Positions 9,800 through 19,344 of a stretch of 64,000 bases of DNA are shown piece by piece. The translations under genes were made by a program, and so were the position numbers. Within the stretch, counting starts at the first letter, position 1. The number at the start of each line of letters is the position of its first letter. This DNA comes from Protula sp. h YS-2021 (lineage: Eukaryota; Annelida; Polychaeta; Sabellida; Serpulidae): contig OX457026.1 in the NCBI GenBank assembly GCA_949752745.1, positions 46,633,256 through 46,697,255 of the forward strand, written 5' to 3'. The notes beneath the pieces are model-generated. The model did not search any database. It was given only the letters and a program-made list of their open reading frames with translations, and had not been told where the DNA came from.

Positions 9800-9968
9800 C
9801 TACTACAAGTAACACTTCGTGGTTTGGGTATTTGGACAGTTTCTTAAAGTATGTTTGTTTTACGCATAATGTGTTCAGCAGTCAGGCAATAAACATTTGT
9901 ACCCAAACCACTCTCTCATTCGTCTTGCCAGCCATAACGGCTAGAGACTAGAACGCTATAAGTTTTAA
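9800..9968 (+). other. YR-2 3' end: poly(A) signal and 12-bp inverted repeat
   Basis: AATAAA is at 9888-9893. GTGGTTTGGGTA (9819-9830) pairs perfectly with TACCCAAACCAC (9900-9911), a 12-bp stem with a 69-nt loop that encloses the poly(A) signal. CTAGAGACTAG, an imperfect palindrome, lies just before the end. The same elements are present in YR-3. The mini copies keep the right arm but have lost the left arm. Confidence 0.6.
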
Positions 9969-10402
9969 TGAAAATTTTTAAACACAAAAATACTGCCAGG
10001 TGCACAATCTTGGCGCGTTCTACACAACGCTATGTGAAACTTGAAATTTCGATATCGACTCGTGGAGATAACCGGTATACTTGATATATAAGTAAATTTT
10101 TAGATGACCCAAAATCTAACTAAACGACATCAAACAAACCTAAAACTAGCTCCATCGTGTTCACTGGATCAAGATCCCCGCAAATGCTAAACTGATCGTC
10201 ACTGTCTTATCGGGCTTTATTACAAAAGTAGAACATCATCAAACGCACTCGTCCATTCATCACCCACTTCAAAGGAAACTCTCCCTCGAAGGGCGCGGCT
10301 CCACACCCACATGCGTTCCGCATCAAAGCAATCCGCGTGGAGCACAAACAGAACCACGAACACACTCCGAACACTCAAAACGTTGAATACGAAATTCTGA
10401 CA

Positions 10403-10562
10403 ACTACTCCCCCTTTTAAGAAAACACCCCGTTGTTTTCTAAAAAAAATAATCTGTCGGAATGTACTAATTCCGCTATACATGTTATGCAATGAAAACCA
10501 TTAAAATAATAAAATACACAGTACAAATTAACAAGAAAGTCACAAGGCCTAAAGATCACTGG
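10403..10562 (-). other. Element C 3' UTR with polypurine tract
   Basis: On the minus strand a purine run AAAAGGGGGAGTAGT abuts the 3' LTR, the expected plus-strand primer for reverse transcription. The same arrangement is in element E at 37771-37788. Otherwise this is noncoding AT-rich sequence after the RNase H stop. Confidence 0.75.
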
Positions 10563-11107
10563 TTACAGTCTACTCATGTAGTCGGCATCAACATTATCGA
10601 TGCCCTTGATCGCTTTAATGTGAAAGCTGTAGTTTTGTAAACAGAGTGCCCATCGCATAAGTCGTCCGCTTTCAGTCTTGCCTTTCCTTATGTATGCAAG
10701 CGGAGCATGATCGGTTTCAAGCGTAAAATGTCTGCCATACAGATATTTTGCAAAATGCGATACTCCGAACACAATGGCCAAACATTCACGCTCTATGACC
10801 GAATAGTTTTTCTCTCGAGGCAACAGCTTTTTGCTGGCATAGGAAACGGGAAATGTTCCATCATCATGCTGTTGCAGAAGAACTGCACCGATTCCAGTGT
10901 CTGAAGCATCTGTACGCAACACGAAGCGTTTATTGAAATCCGGTAGGCGAAGAATTGGCGAACTCGTCAATAGCTGTTTAAGCTTGAAGAACGCCGTTTG
11001 TTGCGATTCTCCCCATTCCACCTTGGTCGGTCGACCTTTCTTGACTAAATCCGTTAGTGGTGAAGCGATCTCAGCAAAATTCGGTATGAATTTGCGATAG
11101 TACCCTG
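10563..11107 (-). pseudogene. Element C RNase H, C-terminal fragment of pol
   Basis: The frame ends at the TAA at 10565-10563 and matches the end of element E's pol. It carries the RNase H signature LRTDASDTGIGAVLL, then YSVIERECLAIVF and LETDHAPLAYIRKG, and ends ...VDADYMSRL. It is cut at 11107 by insertion of element B; the frame resumes at 25339. It removes RNA from RNA:DNA hybrids in an intact element; here it is a severed remnant. Confidence 0.88.
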
Positions 11108-11441
11108 TGTCACGATATTAGCGGGTCCTCGTGTAAGGTGTCGTGTGACTTTCGACGGAGCAAGATTGAAACGTTTTATAATTTTCGAAATTCCGTTTCT
11201 ATTTATATCCAGTGAAACTGCAGTGGAATTAAACTAATCTCTCATTTGAATGTTTCTTTTTATTTCTCTTATTTTACTCCATCCATAATGACAACTATCC
11301 GTGCACCAGCACCACAAATAACAACTTCCTTTGCACCACGAGGACTCACACCTGACGTGTGGCCTCTATGTTTTCCAAAAACCAACTGCTGCTGGTGCAG
11401 CAAGCGCGTTCCTTAAATACTCGCTGCCAGAACAGCCGCTG

Positions 11442-12481
11442 TGTCAGAATATAGAATTTTGCATTTTTGGGTCGATTTGTGTATGTTATTATCAGAATCG
11501 TTGTTGTGGGATTAATCGTAAAGTTTTGGTGACTTCGTAGTCATGCCGCTCATATATGTAACTTTTTAAGGCTTTCGGTATCTTTGAATACCATTTTTCA
11601 ATTTTTGTTCAAATTTGGGGATAAACGTGTGAATTTAGCTTTTTGTGAAGTATTTTGAATCATAACTCCTTGCTGTGCATTGTACTTTCAAAACACACTG
11701 ATATTGTAAGGCTTTAGTTTTTAAATCTTAAGATTTGTCAAATTATAGAATTTTTTTTTAGTAAAAGGGAGCGAAATTTTCTGTCACGTGGTTCTGTGTA
11801 TCCAATAGTATTGTTGAGTATAATTCTCTCCCCGAATGTAAATATTTACCTTTACGACGGGGAGGTGTAAGAACCCAACAACGGCATGAAAACAAACGAA
11901 ATGTAAGCAAAAAAGCTGTGATGTGATTGGGCAATAATTTTGGAGGGAAACGTTCCTATTGGCAAATTTTCGGCACCCTCATGAAGGTATATAAGACAGA
12001 CAGCCGCAGCGTTCGAGGCAGTCGGTTTTCACAAATTCTAGAAGGCAGAAGGAGACCAGTTTGGATACAAAAATTGGCGGGAAAATTGAAATAGCGTTCA
12101 AGTAAAGGGCATTTATAGGAAGACTGCTTATTGTGTGAAAACTAGATGGTATCGAGTAAACTGAATCAGATACTGGATAGAACCTAGCAAATTTGGAGAA
12201 AAGGGTGATAAAGTGAAAGTAAATTTAAAGTTGGTATAAGTAATAGACTAAGAAGGGAATAACTGCATATTGTGGATGTTGTGAGTTGTATCGACAATAA
12301 AACAGAGAGAATGAATACCGGGATATTTATTTGACTTGTACGACCAAGATATATAAAAAAATAGAAGTAATACGATAACTTCTAGGAAAATAGAGAACCG
12401 CATTAAACAAAATAAAATACGACCACTCCGTGATAAAAGTCATTGACACCTTAAGCGATAACCCGCTGCTAGACTTTGACA
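11442..12481 (+). repeat. 5' LTR of element A
   Basis: The LTR is 1040 bp, starting TGTCAGAATATAGAATTTTG and ending CTAGACTTTGACA. It contains a core promoter and a poly(A) signal (separate entry). It matches the 3' LTR at 17430-18469 base for base as far as I can read. Confidence 0.95.
11926..12301 (+). promoter_or_regulatory. Element A LTR promoter and poly(A) signal
   Basis: Inverted CCAAT boxes (ATTGG) lie at 11926-11930 and 11958-11962, 32 bp apart. Between them, 16 bp from the first, is GGAGGGAA (11942-11949), resembling an E2F/CDE site. TATATAAG at 11988-11995 is a good TATA box. AATAAA at 12296-12301 would be the poly(A) signal when used in the 3' LTR. The first three boxes have exactly the spacing seen in the alpha/beta/gamma LTRs. 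Factor identities (NF-Y, E2F) are inferred from motifs. Confidence 0.65.
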
Positions 12482-12484
12482 AAT

Positions 12485-12502
12485 TGGGGGCTCGTCCGGG
12501 AT
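12485..12502 (+). promoter_or_regulatory. Element A primer binding site, tRNA-Pro
   Basis: TGGGGGCTCGTCCGGGAT lies three bases after the LTR. It is complementary to the 3' end of animal tRNA-Pro and is the same 18-nt site known from murine leukaemia-type retroviruses. It primes minus-strand DNA synthesis. Confidence 0.9.
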
Positions 12503-12526
12503 CGATCGTGACAAGGTAACAACATC

Positions 12527-15500
12527 ATGGAGCGTGAAATGCGTGAATGGATTGCTCTAGGTCAAGCGCTGGGATACAAAGACGAAGAACTACGACAATT
12601 CGTCCAGCGCGAGGAAGACAAGGCAGCTGAACGCGAACGCAACGCACGAGAGCGCGAGGCCCGAACTCAAGAGCGTGAAGATCGCATCCGAGAGCAGGAA
12701 ATGGAGCGTGAACGACAGCGTGAACAACACGAAAGAGAGATGGAACGCATTCGCGAAGAAACACGCCTCATCGAAGCGCGAGCACAAGCAGGCGAACCAC
12801 GTGCTCAAGAACGAGCAGACAGACCGGCTCAAGCCAGTCGCCCCAAACTGCCAAAGTTCGATGAGAAAGTGGATGACATCGACGCTTTTATCGAAAGATT
12901 CGAACGTTTCGCACGCACACAACGATGGCCCGAAAATACTTGGACAATGAGTCTCAGTGCTATCCTAACTGGCAAGGCACTGGAAGTGTATAGCAGTATG
13001 CCGGTAGAAGAAGCGGATAATTATCAAACGCTGAAGACCGCCATTCTCCGACGCTATCAGCTTACCACAGAGGGATTTCGTACAAAGTTTCGCGAGACAA
13101 AGCCCGACAAAGAGGAATCAGTGCGTCAGTTCTGTGCTCGACAGAAACGGTTTTTCACACGATGGATAGACATGTCGGATATTCAGAAGGATTACGAGCA
13201 TCTGTGTGATTTGCTACTGCGCGAGCAGTTTACGAATATGTGCAGTAGCGAACTCAGCCTTTTCTTACGTGAACGTTCTCCACGCAACATGGAGGAGATG
13301 ATGCGACTCGCTGAGCAATATATCGAAGCTCACAACGGAAGTATTGGCCAAACGAGGACGAAACCCGTGCCATACTCGCGTCCGCCGCAACAGTCTAACA
13401 ATCGCGCTAGCAGCCAGACACAGTCGAATTGCTACTACTGCGGGAAATCCGGACACTTTGCGCGCGACTGCTTAAAGGCGAAGGCAGATCACAAAGACAG
13501 TGCTCCTCGGCGACACGATTTCTCCTATACATCGAACCGTCAACATCGCACGAATTCACCGAAGAACTGGCGCAATTTCAACCGTGATGTTCATAAGGTA
13601 TCTAACGCGAAGACAGGTGCTGTAGGAACGAAACCCGTACAAGACATCGTGAACGAGAACGTAAAAGACGGCAAGTTATGCCTCGCGAATGGCGACGCGA
13701 TTCCATATACAGGCGCGATTTGCGACAATTTGGAATATACGAAACGACTGCCGCTCTACAGAGGTCTAGTGTCCGGGAGGAAAGTGATCGTTTTAAGGGA
13801 TACCGGCTGTGATAGCGCAGTGATCCGCAAGGATTTGGTACAAAAGGAAGAAATGACGAGTGGAAAGAGTGATTGTGTTTTAATGGACGGGACGATGAGG
13901 ACATTCCCAATGGCTCGGATAAGTGTTGTCACACCGATATACACTGGGGTGCTAGACGCAATGGTTGTAGACGATCCACCATACGATCTCATTATTGGCA
14001 ACATTGCAAGCCCATCCGTCGAGGGAAACACAAACCGAAAGCGAGAAGAAACTACAAATAAAAATACTGAGCAACACGTCGCTTCTAAAGTGAAACCAAC
14101 TGAACCGCTCACTGCAAGTGTAGTTTCTACGCGCGCACAATTCGCCAAAGAAAAACAACCGAAAACCCCTCTCATGACACAAGAAGTGACGCTGGAGAAC
14201 GTGAATCGCGGCGAACTGAAAGTGTTGCAGAAGAAAGATGCCACTCTCACAAAATTGCACACTTATGCAGAACAGAAGACAGTGTTTCAAGCTAGAAAAA
14301 GAGGAAGTTTCCGATACGTTTTAAAGGACGGATTACTCATGCGATACTATTTTGAGTCCAGAAACGGTGTTGAAATTCAACTGAAGCAGATTGTGCTCCC
14401 AAAGACACTGCGTGCAAAAGTGATGTCGTTGGCTCACGAATCCATTGTCGGTGGACATTTAGCGGCAAAGAAAACAACGGATCGCATAACGTCGAATTTC
14501 CATTGGCCGGGAATAACTGGTGATGTCAAGCGTTTCTGCCAGTCATGCGACGTATGTCAACGAACTGTACCAAAAGGGCGCGTCAGCAAAGTACCACTCG
14601 GGGAAATGCCTCTGATCGACACGCCGTTTGAAAGAGTCGCAGTTGACCTAATTGGACCAATAACGCCAATTGCAGAAAGCGGCAACCGATATATACTCAC
14701 CGTCGTTGATTATGCGACACGATACCCTGAGGCGATCGCGCTCAAACGCATCGAAACAGTGCCAGTTGCAGAAGCGTTACTCGAAGTCTTCAGTAGAGTC
14801 GGATTTCCACGAGAAATACTCAGCGATCAAGGCACACAGTTCACGTCGGATTTAATGAAAGAAGTCGCACGGCTCGTTTCGATAAAGCAACTATTCACAA
14901 CGCCATACAACCCGAAGTGTAATGGACTATGCGAGCGAATTAATGGCGTTTTAAAGAAGATGTTGACCCGCATGTGCCAGGAGCAACCAAAAGACTGGGA
15001 TCGTTACTTACCAGCTGTTTTGTTTGCTTATCGCGAAGTACCGCAAGCTTCTACTGGTTTCTCTCCATTTGAGTTACTTTACGGACGGAAAGTACGTGGC
15101 CCGTTAGACATTTTGAAAGATATTTGGCTTGAAGAAGATTCCACTGGAGAAGTCGTTAGCACGTACCAGTACATCGCTGACCTGCGAAATCGCCTCGAAG
15201 ATACATGCCGGGTGGCGCGCGAAAGTTTGATGGCGAATCAAGGCAAATACCGCCACCACTACGACAAAAGGGCAAAAGACCGCAGATTCGTAGTGGGTCA
15301 GAAAGTTTACCTGCTGCTTCCGACGCAAAGCAATAAATTATTATTGCAGTGGAAAGGGCCCTACAAGATCACGAAAGTCCTGAATCGTATGGATTATGAA
15401 GTGGACATTCATGGGAAAAAGAAGATTTTTCATGCAAATCTTCTAAAAGAACACATCGAGCGTGAAAGTGAAGACCAAACTGAGTCTGAAACCAGCGAGA

Positions 15501-17053
15501 ACGAATCCAGTGACAACGAACAAAGTGTTGAAAACAATGACGAAGACAACGCGAATATCGCTGCATTCACTCGCATCGCAGTCGCAGAGCTCGATGATGA
15601 CTATCATAACGAAGCGCATTTGGTGACACTTCTCGAAACACAGCAAACAGAGACAATCGCTGATGTAAATGTCAACGTGAAACTTTCCGAATCTCAAAGG
15701 AAAGACGTTGAGAAGCTTTTGCGTGAATTTAGCGACATCTTCACAGACGTTCCCGGCAGGACAAATTTAGGCGAACACAAAATCGAACTATCGACAGAAG
15801 AACCGATCCGAGTTAAACCGTATCCAATGCCATACTCGAAACGTCAAGATATCGAAGAGGAAGTGAAAAATATGCTCGATGCAGGGATCATCGAAGAATC
15901 GCAATCAGATTATAACTCGCCGATCGTACTCGTTAAGAAAAAGGACGGTACCAACAGATTCTGTATCGATTATAGACAACTCAATAGTGTTACGAAATTC
16001 GATACAGAACCGATGGGGAACTATGAAGACATTTTATCTAAAGTCGGAAAAGACAAATACTTTTCGAAAATCGACTTCACGAAAGGTTATTGGCAAATCC
16101 CAATGGAAGAGTCGTCAAAGAAATATACTGCTTTCTCGACGCCCAGTGGCTGTTTTCAGTTCCGACGAAACCCATTTGGATTAGTGAATTCTGGGGCCGC
16201 ATTCAACAGAGTTATGCGCAAATTACTCTCCGGCTTACAGAATGTCGATAACTACGTTGACGACTTACTACCGCACACCAGTCAATGGGAACAACATTTG
16301 CGCTTACTACGAGAACTTTTCACCAGAATACGCGATGCAAATCTAACGGTGCGACCATCGAAATGTTTCATCGGTTACGACAACATTAATTTCACCGGAC
16401 ACGTTGTCGGCAACGGATCCTTACAAATGGAAGAGGATAAGCTTCGAAAAATCCAAGACGCGTGTCGACCGACAACAAAGAAACAAATACGCTCCTTCTT
16501 AGGCTTAGCAGGCTTCTACCGCAAATTCATCCCAAAGTTCGCAGAAGTCACCGCGCCTCTGACGGATTTGATCAAAAAGGGTCAACCAACGAAAGTGGAG
16601 TGGAAGGAACCACAAGAGCGCGCTTTCACCAAATTGAAAGAACTTTTGAACAGTGCACCGATTTTGCGCCTCCCCGACTTCAACAGGGAGTTTTTGTTAC
16701 GTACAGACGCATCGGACACCGGACTTGGAGCAGTGCTTTTACAACAATTTAGCGACGGCCCATTCCCAATCGCTTACGCTAGTCGTAAACTGTTATCTCG
16801 CGAGAAAAACTATTCCGTGATAGAGCGTGAATGTCTCGCAATCGTATTCGGTGTGATGCGATTCGCCAAGTACCTGTACGGTAGAGCATTTACGCTCGAA
16901 ACAGACCATGCGCCGCTCGCATATTTACGGAAGGGAAAAGTCGAAGGCGGACGTCTCATGCGCTGGGCACTTTTCTTGCAAAACTACAATTTTAGCATCA
17001 AAGCCATCAAGGGAACCGAAAACATCGGAGCGGATTACCTGAGCAGAATGTGA
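12527..17053 (+). CDS. Element A gag-pol polyprotein (gag-PR-IN-RT-RH), intact
   Basis: The polyprotein is 1508 aa from the first ATG, 24 nt after the PBS. Domains in order: a charged coiled-coil (about residues 20-100); a gag capsid domain related to SCAN (about 104-270, FDEKVDDIDAFIERF... to AEQYIEAH); a CCHC knuckle C302, C305, H310, C315; an aspartic protease DTG at 425-427; an integrase zinc domain H637, H644, C671/C674/C677; an integrase core D707, D767, E803 (35 residues between the last two); a GPY module near 942-950; an RT with YVDD at 1243-1246; and RNase H D1394, E1435, D1460. Integrase before RT marks the Gmr1-like group of Ty3/gypsy elements. Gag and pol share one frame with no stop or shift, so another device must set the gag:pol ratio. 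No env. Confidence 0.95.
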   Translation: MEREMREWIALGQALGYKDEELRQFVQREEDKAAERERNAREREARTQEREDRIREQEMERERQREQHEREMERIREETRLIEARAQAGEPRAQERADRPAQASRPKLPKFDEKVDDIDAFIERFERFARTQRWPENTWTMSLSAILTGKALEVYSSMPVEEADNYQTLKTAILRRYQLTTEGFRTKFRETKPDKEESVRQFCARQKRFFTRWIDMSDIQKDYEHLCDLLLREQFTNMCSSELSLFLRERSPRNMEEMMRLAEQYIEAHNGSIGQTRTKPVPYSRPPQQSNNRASSQTQSNCYYCGKSGHFARDCLKAKADHKDSAPRRHDFSYTSNRQHRTNSPKNWRNFNRDVHKVSNAKTGAVGTKPVQDIVNENVKDGKLCLANGDAIPYTGAICDNLEYTKRLPLYRGLVSGRKVIVLRDTGCDSAVIRKDLVQKEEMTSGKSDCVLMDGTMRTFPMARISVVTPIYTGVLDAMVVDDPPYDLIIGNIASPSVEGNTNRKREETTNKNTEQHVASKVKPTEPLTASVVSTRAQFAKEKQPKTPLMTQEVTLENVNRGELKVLQKKDATLTKLHTYAEQKTVFQARKRGSFRYVLKDGLLMRYYFESRNGVEIQLKQIVLPKTLRAKVMSLAHESIVGGHLAAKKTTDRITSNFHWPGITGDVKRFCQSCDVCQRTVPKGRVSKVPLGEMPLIDTPFERVAVDLIGPITPIAESGNRYILTVVDYATRYPEAIALKRIETVPVAEALLEVFSRVGFPREILSDQGTQFTSDLMKEVARLVSIKQLFTTPYNPKCNGLCERINGVLKKMLTRMCQEQPKDWDRYLPAVLFAYREVPQASTGFSPFELLYGRKVRGPLDILKDIWLEEDSTGEVVSTYQYIADLRNRLEDTCRVARESLMANQGKYRHHYDKRAKDRRFVVGQKVYLLLPTQSNKLLLQWKGPYKITKVLNRMDYEVDIHGKKKIFHANLLKEHIERESEDQTESETSENESSDNEQSVENNDEDNANIAAFTRIAVAELDDDYHNEAHLVTLLETQQTETIADVNVNVKLSESQRKDVEKLLREFSDIFTDVPGRTNLGEHKIELSTEEPIRVKPYPMPYSKRQDIEEEVKNMLDAGIIEESQSDYNSPIVLVKKKDGTNRFCIDYRQLNSVTKFDTEPMGNYEDILSKVGKDKYFSKIDFTKGYWQIPMEESSKKYTAFSTPSGCFQFRRNPFGLVNSGAAFNRVMRKLLSGLQNVDNYVDDLLPHTSQWEQHLRLLRELFTRIRDANLTVRPSKCFIGYDNINFTGHVVGNGSLQMEEDKLRKIQDACRPTTKKQIRSFLGLAGFYRKFIPKFAEVTAPLTDLIKKGQPTKVEWKEPQERAFTKLKELLNSAPILRLPDFNREFLLRTDASDTGLGAVLLQQFSDGPFPIAYASRKLLSREKNYSVIERECLAIVFGVMRFAKYLYGRAFTLETDHAPLAYLRKGKVEGGRLMRWALFLQNYNFSIKAIKGTENIGADYLSRM

Positions 17054-17429
17054 CATTTTTGTGTAAACAGCTAGATTGTGACACTTGTATTAAATAGTTG
17101 ATGAATGGCATGTGTTTGTTTCATCGACATCTGCATTCTGGAAACTTCCGCGTTTAACGATTTTAGAAATTTTGCTACTGTTACATTTCTACGGCTTGAT
17201 ATGTAATTCACGCCAGGACACGCGGTTTGATACGTTTTCATGAGCAGTAAGCTTAAAAAGGGGACGTTTTAAATTGAAAACGTGCAAATTTTTGCATGGT
17301 GTCGTCTTTAATGGTGTTTTCTAACGCCTTTAAGTAATTCTTGCATAGTTAAATTAAAACCGTTCAGTTTAAGGTTATTCTGACATTGTGAATGAAAATA
17401 ACTTGAGTATTTTCTCAGAGGGGGGTTGT
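17054..17429 (+). other. Element A 3' UTR and polypurine tract
   Basis: The 376 bp after the pol stop hold no gene. A purine run AGAGGGGGG (17417-17425) ends four bases before the 3' LTR and is the likely polypurine tract. Confidence 0.75.
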
Positions 17430-18469
17430 TGTCAGAATATAGAATTTTGCATTTTTGGGTCGATTTGTGTATGTTATTATCAGAATCGTTGTTGTGGGAT
17501 TAATCGTAAAGTTTTGGTGACTTCGTAGTCATGCCGCTCATATATGTAACTTTTTAAGGCTTTCGGTATCTTTGAATACCATTTTTCAATTTTTGTTCAA
17601 ATTTGGGGATAAACGTGTGAATTTAGCTTTTTGTGAAGTATTTTGAATCATAACTCCTTGCTGTGCATTGTACTTTCAAAACACACTGATATTGTAAGGC
17701 TTTAGTTTTTAAATCTTAAGATTTGTCAAATTATAGAATTTTTTTTTAGTAAAAGGGAGCGAAATTTTCTGTCACGTGGTTCTGTGTATCCAATAGTATT
17801 GTTGAGTATAATTCTCTCCCCGAATGTAAATATTTACCTTTACGACGGGGAGGTGTAAGAACCCAACAACGGCATGAAAACAAACGAAATGTAAGCAAAA
17901 AAGCTGTGATGTGATTGGGCAATAATTTTGGAGGGAAACGTTCCTATTGGCAAATTTTCGGCACCCTCATGAAGGTATATAAGACAGACAGCCGCAGCGT
18001 TCGAGGCAGTCGGTTTTCACAAATTCTAGAAGGCAGAAGGAGACCAGTTTGGATACAAAAATTGGCGGGAAAATTGAAATAGCGTTCAAGTAAAGGGCAT
18101 TTATAGGAAGACTGCTTATTGTGTGAAAACTAGATGGTATCGAGTAAACTGAATCAGATACTGGATAGAACCTAGCAAATTTGGAGAAAAGGGTGATAAA
18201 GTGAAAGTAAATTTAAAGTTGGTATAAGTAATAGACTAAGAAGGGAATAACTGCATATTGTGGATGTTGTGAGTTGTATCGACAATAAAACAGAGAGAAT
18301 GAATACCGGGATATTTATTTGACTTGTACGACCAAGATATATAAAAAAATAGAAGTAATACGATAACTTCTAGGAAAATAGAGAACCGCATTAAACAAAA
18401 TAAAATACGACCACTCCGTGATAAAAGTCATTGACACCTTAAGCGATAACCCGCTGCTAGACTTTGACA
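17430..18469 (+). repeat. 3' LTR of element A
   Basis: It is 1040 bp, with the same ends and the same internal sequence as the 5' LTR (TATA, CCAAT pair, AATAAA). It is followed by the CGCTG duplication and then by the remainder of element B's LTR. Confidence 0.95.
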
Positions 18470-19344
18470 CGCTGCTAATTAAATATGTAACCAATCAAAG
18501 AGCTTCCCGCCTAAACTTAGAACCAATAAGAAAATAGCTGCCCAAAAACATATGTTCCCAGTGACATACGGGCCAAAAAGTGATGTTTTTGGGAAGATCG
18601 CGAACTCTACTACAAAAAGGCTTTGTCAGTAATGATCTATGATATTTCTAAATAGTTGAAAATTACACGCAAAGTTTGTGCTAGGTAGCACAAAAATTTC
18701 ACTCGTCTCAAAAACCGACAACATAAAAATTTTTAAACACAAAAATACTGCCAGGTGCACAATCTTGGCGCGATCTACACAATGCTACGTGAAACTTGAA
18801 ATTTCGATATCGACTCCTGGAGATATCCGGTATACTTGATATATAAGTAAATTTTTGGATGACCCAAAATCTAACAAAACGACATCAAACGAACCTGAAA
18901 CTAGTTCCGTCGTATTTACTGCATCAAGATCCCCCCAAATCCTAAACCGATCGCTGCGGTCCTATCAAGCTCTATGCAAAAGCAGCACATCAACAAATGC
19001 ACCCGTGCACCCATCAGCCACTTCAAGGGAAACACTGCACCGAAGGGCGTGTCTCGGCACTCACATGCGTTCCGCATCACAACACACCGTGTAGAGCACA
19101 AACAGAATCACCAACACGCTCAGAACACTCAAAACACTGAAGACGAAATTCTAACAGCGACAATAACACATGCATGCTCAAAAACTCACTTTTGCGTACT
19201 TAAACAGCTAAACATAACCAAAACGACGTATACTGTCGAGATATGCCCTAATCCTTGTTGAAAGTGGGGATTAAGCCTTAACACTAAAATCAAACTACAT
19301 GTACATCCGAGAAATGCCATAACAGGTCCAGAGATATTCTGACA

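Larger units (their letters stand above)
5356..9968 (+). mobile_element. YR-2: full-length DIRS/Ngaro-type tyrosine-recombinase retrotransposon
   Basis: The element is 4613 bp on the plus strand: leader (5356-6208), ORF1 (6209-7216), RT-RNase H (7217-8890, same frame after one UAG), YR (8782-9799, broken) and tail (9800-9968). It starts TTAAAAAATAAAGTG and ends CGCTATAAGTTTTAA. Comparison with an empty site shows no target-site duplication, as expected for tyrosine-recombinase integration. By eye I find neither inverted terminal repeats (DIRS1 type) nor split direct repeats (PAT/Ngaro type). No methyltransferase domain follows RNase H, which resembles Ngaro rather than DIRS1 or PAT. The YR frame carries a 17-nt deletion, so this copy is not autonomous. 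Confidence 0.88.
4558..10402 (-). repeat. 3' LTR of element C (gamma type), interrupted by YR-2
   Basis: On the minus strand it begins TGTCAGAATTTCGTATTC (10402 downward) and ends CCCAAACTGTGACA (4558). The two parts (4558-5355 and 9969-10402) add up to about 1232 bp, matching the 1235-1236 bp LTRs of element E. The promoter module (two inverted CCAAT boxes around GGCGGGAA) lies near 5120-5160. The YR-2 insertion point reads CAATA | TGAAAA, as in an unoccupied gamma LTR copy (E's 3' LTR, near 38215-38225), so the insertion caused no duplication. Confidence 0.88.
11442..18469 (+). mobile_element. Element A: intact Gmr1-like Ty3/gypsy LTR retrotransposon
   Basis: A is 7028 bp with two 1040-bp LTRs (TGTCAG...TTGACA) that I read as identical. 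It has a tRNA-Pro primer site, one uninterrupted 1508-codon gag-pol, a polypurine tract and a CGCTG target duplication (11437-11441 and 18470-18474). Nothing looks disabled, and it is the youngest and only evidently competent LTR element here. Its LTR is mostly unrelated to the alpha/beta/gamma LTRs except for the terminal bases and the promoter module. No envelope gene follows pol. Confidence 0.95.
11108..19344 (-). repeat. 3' LTR of element B (beta), split by element A
   Basis: The pieces 11108-11441 and 18475-19344 add up to 1204 bp against 1200 bp for the 5' LTR. On the minus strand it begins TGTCAGAATATCTCTGG and ends GCTAATATCGTGACA. A inserted at the sequence GCCGCTG|CTAATTAAA; the intact arrangement is visible in the 5' LTR near 24463. 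Confidence 0.9.

Noticed and set aside
12485..12502. The retrovirus-like primer site as evidence of an endogenous gammaretrovirus.
   Set aside because: The polyprotein has gypsy-type gag and pol with integrase before RT and no env; only the primer tRNA is shared.
17054..17429. Possible envelope or third gene after pol in element A.
   Set aside because: Only 376 bp, no open frame of useful length, ends in a polypurine tract and LTR.
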